Origin: Isosphaera pallida ATCC 43644
Lineage (GTDB): Bacteria > Planctomycetota > Planctomycetia > Isosphaerales > Isosphaeraceae
Assembly (NCBI RefSeq): GCF_000186345.1
Contig: NC_014962.1
Location: forward strand, 3,314,450-3,378,449
Length of the DNA: 64,000 nt
Direction: 5' to 3'
Part shown: piece by piece, positions 55,665-64,000 of the stretch
Numbering within the stretch: position 1 is the stretch's first letter
Layout of the letters: the number at the start of each line of letters is the position of its first letter
The notes under the pieces: generated by a model
What the model was told of the DNA's origin: nothing
Seen by the model: only the letters and a program-made list of their open reading frames with translations
Database searches by the model: none
Made by a program: the position numbers and the translations under genes

Positions 55665-58145
55665 ATGAGCAACGACTACGCCGCACGGGTGATGGAATGG
55701 GCCGGTCGGCCCAACTGCCGACCCTTGAGGCTCCGCGCGCTGTTTCATTACTTCGAGTTGCCCGACGAGGAATATCCGGCCTTCCGCCGGACGGTCAAAG
55801 CCCTGATTCGCTCCGGAGCGTTGCTGGTGGGACGCGACAAGGCGATCCGTTTGGCGGCGTTCCGAACCCGTCCCCTGGAGGGATTCACTTCCCTCGACGC
55901 GACCTTGGTCCAACCCCAAGGCGGGATGGACTGGGACGAACACGATGGGGATCCCGACATGCGGGAGTGGGAGCGTCTTCTGGAGGCGAAGTGGGTCAAC
56001 ACCCGTCGCGGCGTCCGCGAGACGTCCGATGCGGTACTGACCGGCACCTTCAAGCGAACCAGCAAGGGATTTGGATTCGTTCGACCCAGAGGGGTGACCG
56101 ATCGCCGTCATGACATCTTCATTCCCGCCGAGTTCACCCTCGACGCCGCCTCGGGCGATCTGGTCGAGGCGCGTCTGGTCCGCAGACCGCGCGGGGGTTG
56201 GCTGAGCAACCGCGAGGGACGCCTGACCCGGGTTGTTCAACGCGCCTCGGGAACCTTCGTGGGCACCTATCAGGTCCAGGGTCGCCGCGCCTTCGTCGTG
56301 GTCGATGGCCTGAAATTCGAGGAACCGATCCCGGTGGGCGATCCCGGGGCTAAAGGGGCTCGGCACGGCGACAAAGTGGCGATCGAACTGGCCCGCTACC
56401 CCACGCCTCATCATCCTGGTCAGGGGGTGGTCGTCGAAGTGCTCGGGCCCCGAGGCGTGCCCGGCGTCGATACCCTCACGATTATCCGGACGTTCAACCT
56501 TCCTGATCGCTTCGACGACCTGACCATCGCCCATGCCCGCGAGGTGGTTCTGTCCTACGTTGGACCCGACGAGGAGGACTCCCATGCCACGGCGGTCCGC
56601 AATCCCCGGTGCCGGCGGCATGATCTGCGTCACCTGCCCACCGTGACCATCGACCCGGTCGACGCCCGCGACTTCGACGACGCGATCAGTCTGGAGCGCG
56701 ACGCGAGGGGCCACTGGACCCTGCGGGTTCATGTTGCCGACGTCTCGGCTCTGGTCGCGCCTGGCTCGCCTATGGATGTCGAAGCCCGCGCCCGCGGCAC
56801 CAGCGTCTATCTGCCCGACCGCGTGCTGCCGATGCTCCCCGAGGCCCTCTCCAACGGGATCGCCAGCCTCCAGCCCGGCGAGGAACGCCAGGCCGTCACC
56901 GTCACCCTCGACCTGACCCCCGAGGGCATCGTCACCGCCGCTCAGTTCGCCCGCACCTGGATCCGCGTCGATCGTCGCTTCACCTACGAGGAAGCGCACG
57001 CCATCATGACCAACGCCTTCGACGCCCCCGAAGACCTCGCCGAGGAACATCGAACCCTCCTCATGCAGATGCTCGAACTGGCGATGATCCTTCGAGACCG
57101 CCGATTCCGTCGCGGGGCGCTCGAGCTGACCATGCCCGAAACCAAACTCCTGCTCGATGACCAGGGCAAAGTCGCCGGAGCGCGTCTGGAGTCGCACGAC
57201 GAAAGCCATCAAGTCATCGAAGAGTTTATGCTCGCCGCCAACGAGGCAGTCGCCAACTACCTCGCCCAACACGAGGTCCCCTTCCTGCGTCGCTGCCATG
57301 AGGATCCCGACCCAGCTAAGCTCGACCAGTTCGCCGAATTCGTCCGCGGCCTGGGATTGACGTTAGATCAACCCCAAAGTCGTTCGGAACTGCAACGCGT
57401 GTTGGATCAGACCGCTAGCACCCCTCTGCGGCACGCAGTCCACTACGCCCTGTTGCGTAGCCTCAAGCAAGCCACCTACACCCCCGAGTCCGAAGGACAT
57501 TACGCCCTGGCCAGCCGGGAATACTGCCACTTCACCTCGCCGATTCGCCGCTATCCCGACCTTCTCGTCCATCGTCAACTCACCGCCCTGATCGAGGGAC
57601 GCCGCCCTATGGACGACCAGGGCCAACTGGAAGCCTTGGCCGATCATTGCAACAAAACCGAACGACGCGCCGAGGCGGCCGAGCGGGATTTAATCCGCCT
57701 CAAGATGCTCAACCTGTTGTCCGACCATGTGGGCCGCGAGTACCACGCCATTGTGACCGGCGTGGAGGATTTCGCCCTCTTCTGCCAGTTGGTCGAGCTT
57801 CCCGCCGAGGGAAAAATTCCCCTAGAGGCGCTGCCGCCGGACCTCTACGACTACGACTCTCGTGGCCACAGTCTCACCGCCCGACGCAAAGGCACCCGCT
57901 ATCGTCTGGGCGACGGCCTCATCGTCAAAATCCGCCGAGTCGATCCCGACAAACGGCTGCTAGAATTCGCCCCGGTGGCCGATCCCGTCAGCCCCGAGCG
58001 CTGGGGCAACCAAGGAGCAGCCCACGCCGGCGAACCGTTAACTCATCAAATCACGTTAAACCGTCGCCCCCGACCCTCGGTCCGCCGTAAGCATCGCCCC
58101 AAACCTCCCAACCGGGTTCGTCCGTGCGGTCGGCGTAAACGTTAA
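55665..58145 (+). CDS. rnr: Ribonuclease R
   Basis: An 826-residue hydrolytic 3'-5' exoribonuclease that degrades structured RNA. An N-terminal winged-helix-like segment (LRLRALFHYFELPDEEYPAFRRTVKALIRSG) precedes the cold-shock domains (TGTFKRTSKGFGFVRP, FIPAEF). The RNB catalytic core has DARDFDDAISLERD (acidic metal ligands from about residue 333) and the C-terminal catalytic Arg region HYALASREYCHFTSPIRRYPDLLVHRQL. An S1 domain (YHAIVTGVEDFALFCQLVE) and a basic tail (PSVRRKHRPKPPNRVR) end the protein. ATG 55665 begins at MSNDYAARVMEW; the ribosome site is weak. Confidence 0.94.
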   Translation: MSNDYAARVMEWAGRPNCRPLRLRALFHYFELPDEEYPAFRRTVKALIRSGALLVGRDKAIRLAAFRTRPLEGFTSLDATLVQPQGGMDWDEHDGDPDMREWERLLEAKWVNTRRGVRETSDAVLTGTFKRTSKGFGFVRPRGVTDRRHDIFIPAEFTLDAASGDLVEARLVRRPRGGWLSNREGRLTRVVQRASGTFVGTYQVQGRRAFVVVDGLKFEEPIPVGDPGAKGARHGDKVAIELARYPTPHHPGQGVVVEVLGPRGVPGVDTLTIIRTFNLPDRFDDLTIAHAREVVLSYVGPDEEDSHATAVRNPRCRRHDLRHLPTVTIDPVDARDFDDAISLERDARGHWTLRVHVADVSALVAPGSPMDVEARARGTSVYLPDRVLPMLPEALSNGIASLQPGEERQAVTVTLDLTPEGIVTAAQFARTWIRVDRRFTYEEAHAIMTNAFDAPEDLAEEHRTLLMQMLELAMILRDRRFRRGALELTMPETKLLLDDQGKVAGARLESHDESHQVIEEFMLAANEAVANYLAQHEVPFLRRCHEDPDPAKLDQFAEFVRGLGLTLDQPQSRSELQRVLDQTASTPLRHAVHYALLRSLKQATYTPESEGHYALASREYCHFTSPIRRYPDLLVHRQLTALIEGRRPMDDQGQLEALADHCNKTERRAEAAERDLIRLKMLNLLSDHVGREYHAIVTGVEDFALFCQLVELPAEGKIPLEALPPDLYDYDSRGHSLTARRKGTRYRLGDGLIVKIRRVDPDKRLLEFAPVADPVSPERWGNQGAAHAGEPLTHQITLNRRPRPSVRRKHRPKPPNRVRPCGRRKR

Positions 58146-58556
58146 ATTCCTGGCGCGTTCCGATCCGATCGCTCTGAGCGACTGGACGGAGCCGGCCAGT
58201 CGATCCGATTCCGATCCCAAGTGAGACCGCCTGCGTGTTCCAATGCGGTGCAGATCGACGGCGGAAGTCAAGTGGTTCGGTCGCGTCACGGGATGACGAT
58301 CCCATCTTGGACGCGGCCAAGACGACCTTCCGGCGTCTCCCGGGCCCTTTGGGGACGCGGGACGGTTCGGGTGGAGGACGGTCGGACTTCCTCCCCGCCA
58401 TCGAGAGCCCATCGGTTGACCAGGACCGCGGCCCGGGCGCGTCGCCAGCGGATTCCATTCCGGGGAGTGGGGCTAGCATGAGGCCGCCCATAGTCGGGAT
58501 GGAGCCGGTCGTCGTGTCGCAAGCCCCGATCCGATCCAGGGAAGGTTGATCCCATC
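58146..58556. other. Intergenic region, nothing recognised
   Basis: About 410 bases between rnr and the RTX protein gene. Frames in it are short and Arg/Ser-rich. No terminator with T-run, repeat or RNA gene was identified. Confidence 0.45.
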
Positions 58557-60224
58557 ATGTCATTGTTTGACTTGTCCCGTCGCGGCCAGGCGCGCCGCCG
58601 CCCCTGTCGCCACCGTCCCGGTCTGGATGGTTTGGAAACCCGCCGACTGTTAACGATCGACTTCTCCCCCCTCACTGGGGTTTTGAGCATCACCGGCACC
58701 TTCGACCCCGAGACCGGTTTGCCCAACGACGATCGCGTTTTGCTGAGCCTCAACGCGACCAATCCCGCCCAGCTTGACGTGACCCTCAACGAGGAGGTGG
58801 TTAGCCTCAACGCCGCCGAGGTCCAGTCAATCAGCGTCGCGTTGGGCGGCGGGGCCGACCTGTTGACCATCAACCTCGCCAACGGCAACCCCATTCCCGT
58901 CGGGGGGCTGACCTACGACGGCGGACTGGACCCGGCCGGCCTCCTCAACCGCCTGCAACTCCTGGGCGGCGCGGAGTCGTCCGGCAACCTCACCTCCGTT
59001 GGCGGCGACCAGTTCGTGGTAGATGGGCGGGTCGTCACCCCCGTCAACGTGGGTCTGACCCGGATCGCCTCGTTCCGCGACTTCCAGGTGGTCACACCCA
59101 ACAGCCAGGATCGGATCACTCTGAGCAGCCCCGACGGACTCGAAACCCTGGTCACCGGCACCAGCGACGGTCAACCCATCCCCAACCTCCTCTTCGCCAC
59201 CAATGTGGAGGTCACCCTAAGCCTGGACATCAACGACGGCACCGGATCGGGATTGACCGATGACCAGATCGTGGTCGATCCCAACGGCGGCGGTGCGGTC
59301 AACTTCAACATTTTCACCGGGGCCGGCAGCGACCTGGTCGATCTGACTGGAACCACCGGCGCTCACGTCGTGAACGGCGGCGACGGCGACGATACCCTCA
59401 TCGGCGGTTCGGGTGACGACACCCTCGCCGGCGGCGCGGGCAACGATGTCCTCGCTGGCGGCGCGGGAGCGGATCTGCTGATTGGCGGGGTCGGCAACGA
59501 CTCGCTTTCCGGCGGCGCGGGGCAGGATTCGCTCTTCGGCGGCGACGGCGACGACACCCTCGCCGGCGGCGACGGCGACGACCTGTTGGTTGGCGGCGAC
59601 GGCGACGACATCCTCTTCGGGGGTGACGGTAACGACATCCTCTTCGGAGGTGACGGCAACGACGCCCTCGCCGGCGGTTCGGGTGACGACACCTTGTTCG
59701 GCAACGACGGCGAGGATGTCTTGCTGGGCGGACCCGGCAACGATGAAATCTTCGGCGGCCTCGGCTTCGACGCAATCGACGGCGGACCCGGCAACAACAT
59801 TCTGGACGCCGGACGCGATGGCATCCATGAAACCATCCGCGTGGGCGACGGCAACACCATCGTTTACGTCCACCGACCCTACTTCGGCAACGCCGAGGAT
59901 CGCGCCGTCGTGGGCCGAGGCCACAACCAGATCCGTCTGGGCGGCGGCCTCGTCGAAGTCGATGCCCCCGCTGAACCGGTTTTCTTCCGGGGCGTCATGG
60001 TCGCTGACCCGGTCCTAGTTCCATTCCTTCGTCAGCCAGGTTCGAATGAACACCTCTTCCCGCCGCGATCCTTCGTCGAGTTCAACGACCCCCGACGAGG
60101 CGCGCCGGCTCTCATCCATCGGGTGAGGAGTTTCCCTCCCCAGCATCGGACCAAGCCGCCGATTCCAGCTCGCGTGCCTCATCGCGCCGCCAAGCCGTTT
60201 GTGATTCGAACGCGGGGCCGTTGA
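58557..60224 (+). CDS. RTX-type calcium-binding repeat protein with LEPR-XLL-like N-terminus
   Basis: A 555-residue surface or secreted protein. The N-terminal [17 protein letters not shown] fits the planctomycete LEPR-XLL-type motif (here LETRRLL) found on large exported proteins in place of a classic signal peptide. Residues 274-417 are sixteen tandem nonapeptides of the RTX form GGxGxDxLx (for example GGDGDDTLA), which bind Ca2+ in a parallel beta roll. Residues about 60-260 are beta-rich. The tail (about 470-555) is Pro/Arg-rich, unlike the acidic secretion signal of type I RTX exporters, and no ABC exporter genes are adjacent. Confidence 0.88.
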   Translation: MSLFDLSRRGQARRRPCRHRPGLDGLETRRLLTIDFSPLTGVLSITGTFDPETGLPNDDRVLLSLNATNPAQLDVTLNEEVVSLNAAEVQSISVALGGGADLLTINLANGNPIPVGGLTYDGGLDPAGLLNRLQLLGGAESSGNLTSVGGDQFVVDGRVVTPVNVGLTRIASFRDFQVVTPNSQDRITLSSPDGLETLVTGTSDGQPIPNLLFATNVEVTLSLDINDGTGSGLTDDQIVVDPNGGGAVNFNIFTGAGSDLVDLTGTTGAHVVNGGDGDDTLIGGSGDDTLAGGAGNDVLAGGAGADLLIGGVGNDSLSGGAGQDSLFGGDGDDTLAGGDGDDLLVGGDGDDILFGGDGNDILFGGDGNDALAGGSGDDTLFGNDGEDVLLGGPGNDEIFGGLGFDAIDGGPGNNILDAGRDGIHETIRVGDGNTIVYVHRPYFGNAEDRAVVGRGHNQIRLGGGLVEVDAPAEPVFFRGVMVADPVLVPFLRQPGSNEHLFPPRSFVEFNDPRRGAPALIHRVRSFPPQHRTKPPIPARVPHRAAKPFVIRTRGR

Positions 60225-60312
60225 TTCGAACGCGGGCCGGACCAGCGGCTGGCAACACCATGACATGAAACGACGCCAGGTGAAGAGGGGTTCTCAAAGG
60301 CGTTCCCGAAGA

Positions 60313-61002
60313 TCAAAGGACGCCCACCCAAGAATCGAATTCGCCTGAGCTCGTGGTCTCCTCGAGGTTGAGTCCCGAGCCCTGCAAATCGAACTCGCCG
60401 GACGCTTCGTGCCAGGAGTCACGCGAACCGCCCGGCGAAGCCCATTCCACCCATCCTGGAACCACCGGCAAGGCCCGGTGCCATTGGGACACGCCTTCAG
60501 CACGTCCGGTCCAATCGGGTTGGAGGGTTTCAATCCAACCGGCTTGCAATTGGTCTTGCGTGAGGGAGGTGTTTGAGTCGTCGGTTGGATCGGTGGCCGC
60601 CACGCCCGGCAAGGTCTCGACCGCTTCGGAGCTGGAAACCGCTTCGTTCTCGCCAGACGAGCCAGTTTCGCCAGGCCCGAATCCAGAAGCGGATTGAGCC
60701 GGCTTGTTTGTTTTGAGTATGGACGGATTCGCACCTTGGGAAGAAGCCACCTCTCCGATTCGAGGCAGAGGAATGACCAACGCCTCACCGCGTCCAGCGA
60801 CTTCTTCATAGAGAGTCCAAGCTCCGCACCGCTCACACGTCCCCAACAAACGCTCGGGCACCGAGGGTTGGGGTTCGTGGAACTGGATGGCTCCGCCACA
60901 ATGAGGGCAGGACCCTTCGACAATGCCCTCCTCGGGAATGGGAATCACCGAGATTTGAACCAACAGACGCGTAGGTAACGTGCGGGCGGGCGACATCGGC
61001 AC
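60313..61002 (-). CDS. Zinc-ribbon protein with acidic low-complexity tail
   Basis: A 229-residue protein. A single zinc-ribbon is visible: CPHCG (about residues 32-36) and CERCG (56-60), spaced as in rubredoxin-like or TFIIS-like ribbons. The rest (about 85-229) is rich in Ser, Glu, Gly and Asp, with many Trp residues (GWIETLQPDW, GWVEWASPGG, DSWHEASG, DSWVGVL), probably disordered. GTG 61002 has a CGAGG six bases upstream; ATG 60996 is two codons in. I do not recognise the family. It is convergent with the RTX gene, 88 bp apart. Confidence 0.65.
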   Translation of the reverse strand: MPMSPARTLPTRLLVQISVIPIPEEGIVEGSCPHCGGAIQFHEPQPSVPERLLGTCERCGAWTLYEEVAGRGEALVIPLPRIGEVASSQGANPSILKTNKPAQSASGFGPGETGSSGENEAVSSSEAVETLPGVAATDPTDDSNTSLTQDQLQAGWIETLQPDWTGRAEGVSQWHRALPVVPGWVEWASPGGSRDSWHEASGEFDLQGSGLNLEETTSSGEFDSWVGVL

Positions 61003-61505
61003 TCCAAGCCTCGGAAAGGTCGGGGGTGTCGTTTCAGTTGGCGTGAGTCTTGAGAGTTGCCTGCGACCACTGTTCCAATTCCGTTCTACCGCGATCCCAC
61101 ACCATTGTCAACCACACTGAGAGCGAAAAACGAAAAAGTGACACAAAAAACGAAACTGCGAACATGGTTTCGCCAATGTTCGACCCCGTAATCGCAGACC
61201 GCGAGGGCGAGTGAATGGGTTGCGATGGACTTGAGGGAAGGGGTTGGAGGAAGGGCGGACGAGTTGCGTGACTGGGGGCGTCGTGGACGTTGGGTTGCGT
61301 TGAGCGTTGGCGTGTGGGGCTGGAGAGGGTATGGCTTGTTGGAACTGGTCCGACGGATTGATCTTATTTATTGATCTTGCGGAACCCGGAGGAATGGCTA
61401 GAATCCGCCCGCCCGTCCCCGAGGGAGTGGGGTTGGGCTGACGTGTTCGGGCCGGCGTTGCGGATCAAGCCGGCATCGAACCCGATTCCGCAAGGAGGCG
61501 AGCCG
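61003..61505. other. Divergent spacer with A-rich patch and direct repeat
   Basis: About 500 bases. An A-rich patch (61125-61160, with GCGAAAAACGAAAAAG) and a 9-base direct repeat ATTGATCTT at 61357-61365 and 61370-61378 (13-base period) are the notable items. AAGGAGG at 61492-61498 is the ribosome site of the next gene. No RNA gene recognised. Confidence 0.5.
61357..61378 (+). promoter_or_regulatory. Tandem 9-base direct repeat
   Basis: ATTGATCTT occurs twice with a 13-base period, in an AT-rich stretch about 130-150 bp upstream of the PEGA lipoprotein start. It could be a regulator binding site or promoter element; that is inference from spacing. Confidence 0.3.
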
Positions 61506-61967
61506 ATGCCTAGGGATGGGTGCAGGTGGTCGGCGTGGGTAGCGCTCTTGGCCGTGGTCGTGTTGACGACGACCGGATGCGTCAAGCGGCGGATGACGAT
61601 CCGAACCGATCCCCCTGGCGCGTTGGTGTCGGTTAATGGCGAGGAACTTGGTCCTAGCCCGGTCTCCAAGAGTTTCACCTACTATGGCGACCGCGAGGTG
61701 GAGCTTGTGGCTGACGGCTACGAGCGGCGACGGTTGGTGCAGCCCACGCCTCCGCCTTGGTGGAACAACGCCCTGACCGAGTTTGTCACCGAGAACCTCA
61801 TTCCCTTAACCTTGCGCGACGAACGCGAATTCTTTTATCAACTCCAACCCGCCTCGACCCCTCCCCAGACCGACGTCGCTCGACGGGCCGAAGCGCTCCG
61901 CGCCCAAGCTCAATCCCGTCCGCCCGATCCCCCTCCCGGCTTGTTCGAGGGGCTGTTTTCCAACTGA
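61506..61967 (+). CDS. PEGA-domain lipoprotein
   Basis: A 153-residue lipoprotein. The signal WVALLAVVVLTTTGC ends in a plausible lipobox Cys (about residue 25). A PEGA-like domain follows: MTIRTDPPGALVSVNGEELGPSPVSKSFTYYGDREVELVADGYERRR, the usual carbohydrate- or wall-associated surface domain. PPWWNNALTEFVTENLIPLTLRDEREFFYQL is a pattern seen in planctomycete PEGA lipoproteins. ATG 61506 is set by AAGGAGG eight bases upstream. Confidence 0.85.
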   Translation: MPRDGCRWSAWVALLAVVVLTTTGCVKRRMTIRTDPPGALVSVNGEELGPSPVSKSFTYYGDREVELVADGYERRRLVQPTPPPWWNNALTEFVTENLIPLTLRDEREFFYQLQPASTPPQTDVARRAEALRAQAQSRPPDPPPGLFEGLFSN

Positions 61968-62238
61968 CGCGGTATGGTTCGGGCTGTCCTTGTCCATCCC
62001 TTCCCATCCCATCCCCCGGCGCAGTCCGTCTCGGTTCACGTCAAGTCCAGTCGATGAGACGCCGATGAGGACGAGTGAAACATCGCCAAAAGCGTGTCGC
62101 GGCCTGGAGGACTGGCCGTTTTCTTTCTCGGAAGGAAGACCACAATCATAATCGAATCGTCGGTATGGCATCCGCAACCGGATTGAGGTTGACCGCCTCC
62201 AACGACGTGGAGAGAGCGAGGGCAAGGGAGAGGTTCAG

Positions 62239-63096
62239 GTGAGCCACGCCATCGCGGCCGTTCAAATTGCCACGACTCCTTTTGAGACGGCGGCCAATCT
62301 CGAGGCGGCAGATGACGGTCTGCGCCGCGCGTGGGAACACGGCGCGGTGCTGGCGGTGTTGCCCGAACTATTCCACTCTGGATACTGCCCGGGTTGTCCC
62401 TATCACACCGTCGCCGAAACCCTCGAAGGCCCCGTCGCCTCCTGGCTGATCGACCGCGCCCGTCGCTTTGGAATGATGATCGCTGCTGGGTTGGTAGAAC
62501 GCGATGGCGAGGATGTTTACAACGCTTTGATCCTGGTGGACGCCTCGGGATTGCTGGCGCGGTATCGTAAGCGTCACCTCGTCTTCTGGGAGCGGCGGCG
62601 GTTCCGTCCCGGACGTTCCCAGGTGGTGGCGAGAACCCGTTGGGGTCGGATCGGATTCGCCATTTGTGCGGATATGCTTTATCGTCGAGTTTGGCGTGAT
62701 TATCGTGACCAAGTGGATTTGATGGTGGTGGGTGCGGCATGGCCGGAGTTTGTCCACCGTTCCACCAATCGCCCCCATTGGCTTTTGGGTCGTTTGGGGC
62801 CGTTGGTGGGGGAATTGCCGCGACTGGCCGCGGCCGATCTGGGGGTGCCGGTGGTGGTGGCCAACCAGAGCGGTCCTACTCATTCGCGGGTGCCGGGGCT
62901 GCCTTGGATGGGGTTCGAGGACCGGTTCGCCGGTCGCAGCGCGGTCGTTGATCCGATCCACGGCGTGATCGCCCGAGCCGGTCTGGACGCGGAAATCGTA
63001 GTGGGCGAAGTGAACTTGAAGCATCGGGAGCCATCCGCATGGGCTATTACGTCGCCTTGGGACCGTGGGCGGTCGTCTATCGTTTCGGGACTCTGA
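62239..63096 (+). CDS. Carbon-nitrogen hydrolase (nitrilase superfamily)
   Basis: A 285-residue amidase-type enzyme. The catalytic triad is visible: E43 in VLPELFHSGY, K111 in RYRKRHLVFWE and C143 in FAICADMLYRRVWRDY. The alpha-beta-beta-alpha fold is complete, and VVVANQSGP with a C-terminal GRSAVVDPIHGVIARAG fits the family. The substrate is unknown; omega-amidase, N-carbamoyl-type and nitrilase branches all share these motifs. The GTG 62239 start is set by GGGAGAGG six bases upstream. The next plus-strand gene is a glutamine-dependent asparagine synthetase, so a role in amide nitrogen metabolism is possible. Confidence 0.87.
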   Translation: MSHAIAAVQIATTPFETAANLEAADDGLRRAWEHGAVLAVLPELFHSGYCPGCPYHTVAETLEGPVASWLIDRARRFGMMIAAGLVERDGEDVYNALILVDASGLLARYRKRHLVFWERRRFRPGRSQVVARTRWGRIGFAICADMLYRRVWRDYRDQVDLMVVGAAWPEFVHRSTNRPHWLLGRLGPLVGELPRLAAADLGVPVVVANQSGPTHSRVPGLPWMGFEDRFAGRSAVVDPIHGVIARAGLDAEIVVGEVNLKHREPSAWAITSPWDRGRSSIVSGL

Positions 63097-63540
63097 TCTC
63101 GACACTAGGGGGAGCAGTGGTGTATTGGAAAACCCACCGTTGGCGGCGCGCTCGCTCGGGGCGTTGAAATCAGCCTGGATTCAAAACCTCCCCAACGCAG
63201 TGAAGGACCCCTCGGTGTCGGGGGGGGGCGGAGCGTCGAACAGGTGTTCCCAGCGCTCTATCGGATTGGCCTGGGACCGGAACCCGGCATGGCGTTCGAG
63301 TTTCCACTTCCGCTGCGAGATCGGCACCCTCGAATGCCAAGGTCTTGGATCATGTCGAATTCGACTGTCCACTCCTACGCTGTGAATGATTCTGGTTAGA
63401 CGACTCCGCGATGCGACACCGGAGGCGGCCCCCGCCGGGAGGCTAAACCCGCGATTGACCGCGTCGTCCACGTTCAGGCGGCGGGCGACCTTGAAGGAAG
63501 TGAAAGCAACGCGCCGAGTCGCGCGGAAAGGTGTTTGACG
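63097..63540. other. Intergenic region, G9 run
   Basis: About 445 bases. A nine-G run is at 63220-63228. Minus-strand frames continue through it into the asparagine synthetase gene and are antisense shadows. No gene or RNA recognised. Confidence 0.45.
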
Positions 63541-64000
63541 ATGTGTGGAATCGCCGGCGCGTTGGATTTGACTGGTCGCCGCGACTTCGACCGGGCCCGC
63601 CTGGAGGCGATGGCCCAAGCGATTGTTCACCGCGGTCCCGACGACGGCCATTGCTACCTTGAACCCGGTGTCGCCTTGGCGGCTCGACGCCTGGCGATCG
63701 TGGACCTGGAGGGGGGCCGTCAGCCCCTTTCCAACGAGGATGGCTCGGTTTGGGTCGCTTTTAATGGTGAACTGTTCGACTATCCCGACCTTCAAGCCTC
63801 TCTGACCGCCCGCGGGCACCGCTTGGCGACCCGCTGCGACACCGAACTTTGGGCGCATCTTTGGGAGGATCACCGCGAGGCGATGTTCGACCACGCCCGC
63901 GGCCAATTCGCCGTCTCGCTGTGGGACCGCCACCAACGCACCCTCATTTTGGGACGCGACCGGATCGGCATCGCCCCCCTGTACGTCGCCCAGACCGACG
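63541..64000 (+). CDS. asnB: Asparagine synthetase (glutamine-hydrolysing), 3' truncated by window
   Basis: The first 153 residues of a class II glutamine amidotransferase are visible. MCGIAGALDLTG carries the nucleophile Cys2. HRGPDDGHCYLEPGVALAARRLAIVDLEGG, FNGELFDY, DTELWAHLWED and GRDRIGIAPLYVA are the AsnB N-terminal signatures. The synthetase domain lies beyond the window. XrtA/exosortase-locus amidotransferases look the same here, so the exact role (free asparagine or surface glycan amidation) is open. The ATG follows GGAAAGG by nine bases. Confidence 0.9.
   Translation, partial: MCGIAGALDLTGRRDFDRARLEAMAQAIVHRGPDDGHCYLEPGVALAARRLAIVDLEGGRQPLSNEDGSVWVAFNGELFDYPDLQASLTARGHRLATRCDTELWAHLWEDHREAMFDHARGQFAVSLWDRHQRTLILGRDRIGIAPLYVAQTD

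Noticed and set aside
55569-57299. 576-residue minus-strand frame opposite rnr
   Set aside because: Antisense shadow of RNase R; high Gly/Val/Asp composition without domain signals.
59376-59807. 27-base periodic DNA considered as a CRISPR-like array
   Set aside because: The period equals nine codons of RTX repeats in frame, with no unique spacers and no cas genes.
59217-59924. 235-residue Val/Ala-rich antisense frame over the RTX repeats
   Set aside because: It is the reverse of the GGxGxDxL repeat codons; repetitive by reflection only.
1-64000. tRNA genes, rRNA genes, insertion sequences, attachment sites
   Set aside because: Visual scan of intergenic regions found no credible T-loop/acceptor pairs, no transposase motifs (DDE, tyrosine or serine recombinase) and no rRNA-like sequence. 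A tRNAscan or Infernal run would settle this.

Overview
The window reads as chromosomal DNA of a planctomycete, most likely from the Isosphaeraceae/Gemmataceae side of the phylum. The basis is a DUF1559 pseudopilin-like protein with its N-terminal methylation motif, a TIGR02996 (Gemmata-type repeat-companion) plus leucine-rich-repeat protein, an RTX protein with an N-terminal LEPR-XLL-like motif, a hopanoid set (shc, hpnH, hpnG), visibly high GC, wide intergenic gaps and few long operons. The genus is an inference. No rRNA, tRNA, CRISPR array, insertion sequence or prophage was recognised, so this is a core-genome stretch, not an island.

Layout. 1-4.9 kb (+): a membrane protein, a small Cys/Pro-rich secreted protein, UDP-glucuronate decarboxylase, FolC and a DUF423 membrane protein. 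4.9-12.2 kb (-): def, fmt, ispH, a 1008-residue protein with two HPD-less J-like modules and Fn3-like repeats, and a secreted sialidase-like propeller further upstream. 12.5-15.4 kb (+): leuS. 15.7-17.8 kb: a secreted protein with BON-like repeats divergent from a small lipoprotein. 18.1-22.1 kb (-): the hopanoid genes. 23.0-29.8 kb (+): mgtE, a Tat-exported DUF3500 protein, an NHL propeller coupled to a methyltransferase-fold protein, and a large secreted protein with a duplicated beta module. 30.5-32.7 kb (-): prolyl oligopeptidase.

33.2-43.2 kb (mostly +): cysK directly followed by an orphan N6-adenine DNA methyltransferase, then a JAMM metallopeptidase whose end overlaps a convergent adenylate-kinase-like gene, a histidine phosphatase, a dicarboxylate/amino-acid:cation symporter, and miaB coupled to a SMI1/KNR4-HTH protein. 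43.4-50.9 kb (+): glnE, a secreted M28 peptidase with PDZ, and the TIGR02996-LRR protein. 50.9-53.8 kb (-): a methyltransferase, the DUF1559 protein and a small lipoprotein. 54.5-58.1 kb (+): two RNA-decay enzymes side by side (YhaM-like and RNase R). 58.5-64 kb: the RTX protein, a zinc-ribbon protein (-), a PEGA lipoprotein, a nitrilase-family amidase and the start of an asparagine synthetase cut by the window end.

The main surprises are: the duplicated J-like/helical modules without HPD; a TRAM domain in MiaB split by about 100 low-complexity residues; the cysK / DNA methyltransferase / JAMM neighbourhood; and a repeated style of intergenic DNA. Drifting 5-bp tandem tracts, a 9 x 7-bp G-rich array, a 58-nt pure pyrimidine run and a palindromic dispersed-repeat-like element sit between genes. 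None of these amounts to a proven new system. The J-like protein and the pentamer tracts are the best candidates for something undescribed.
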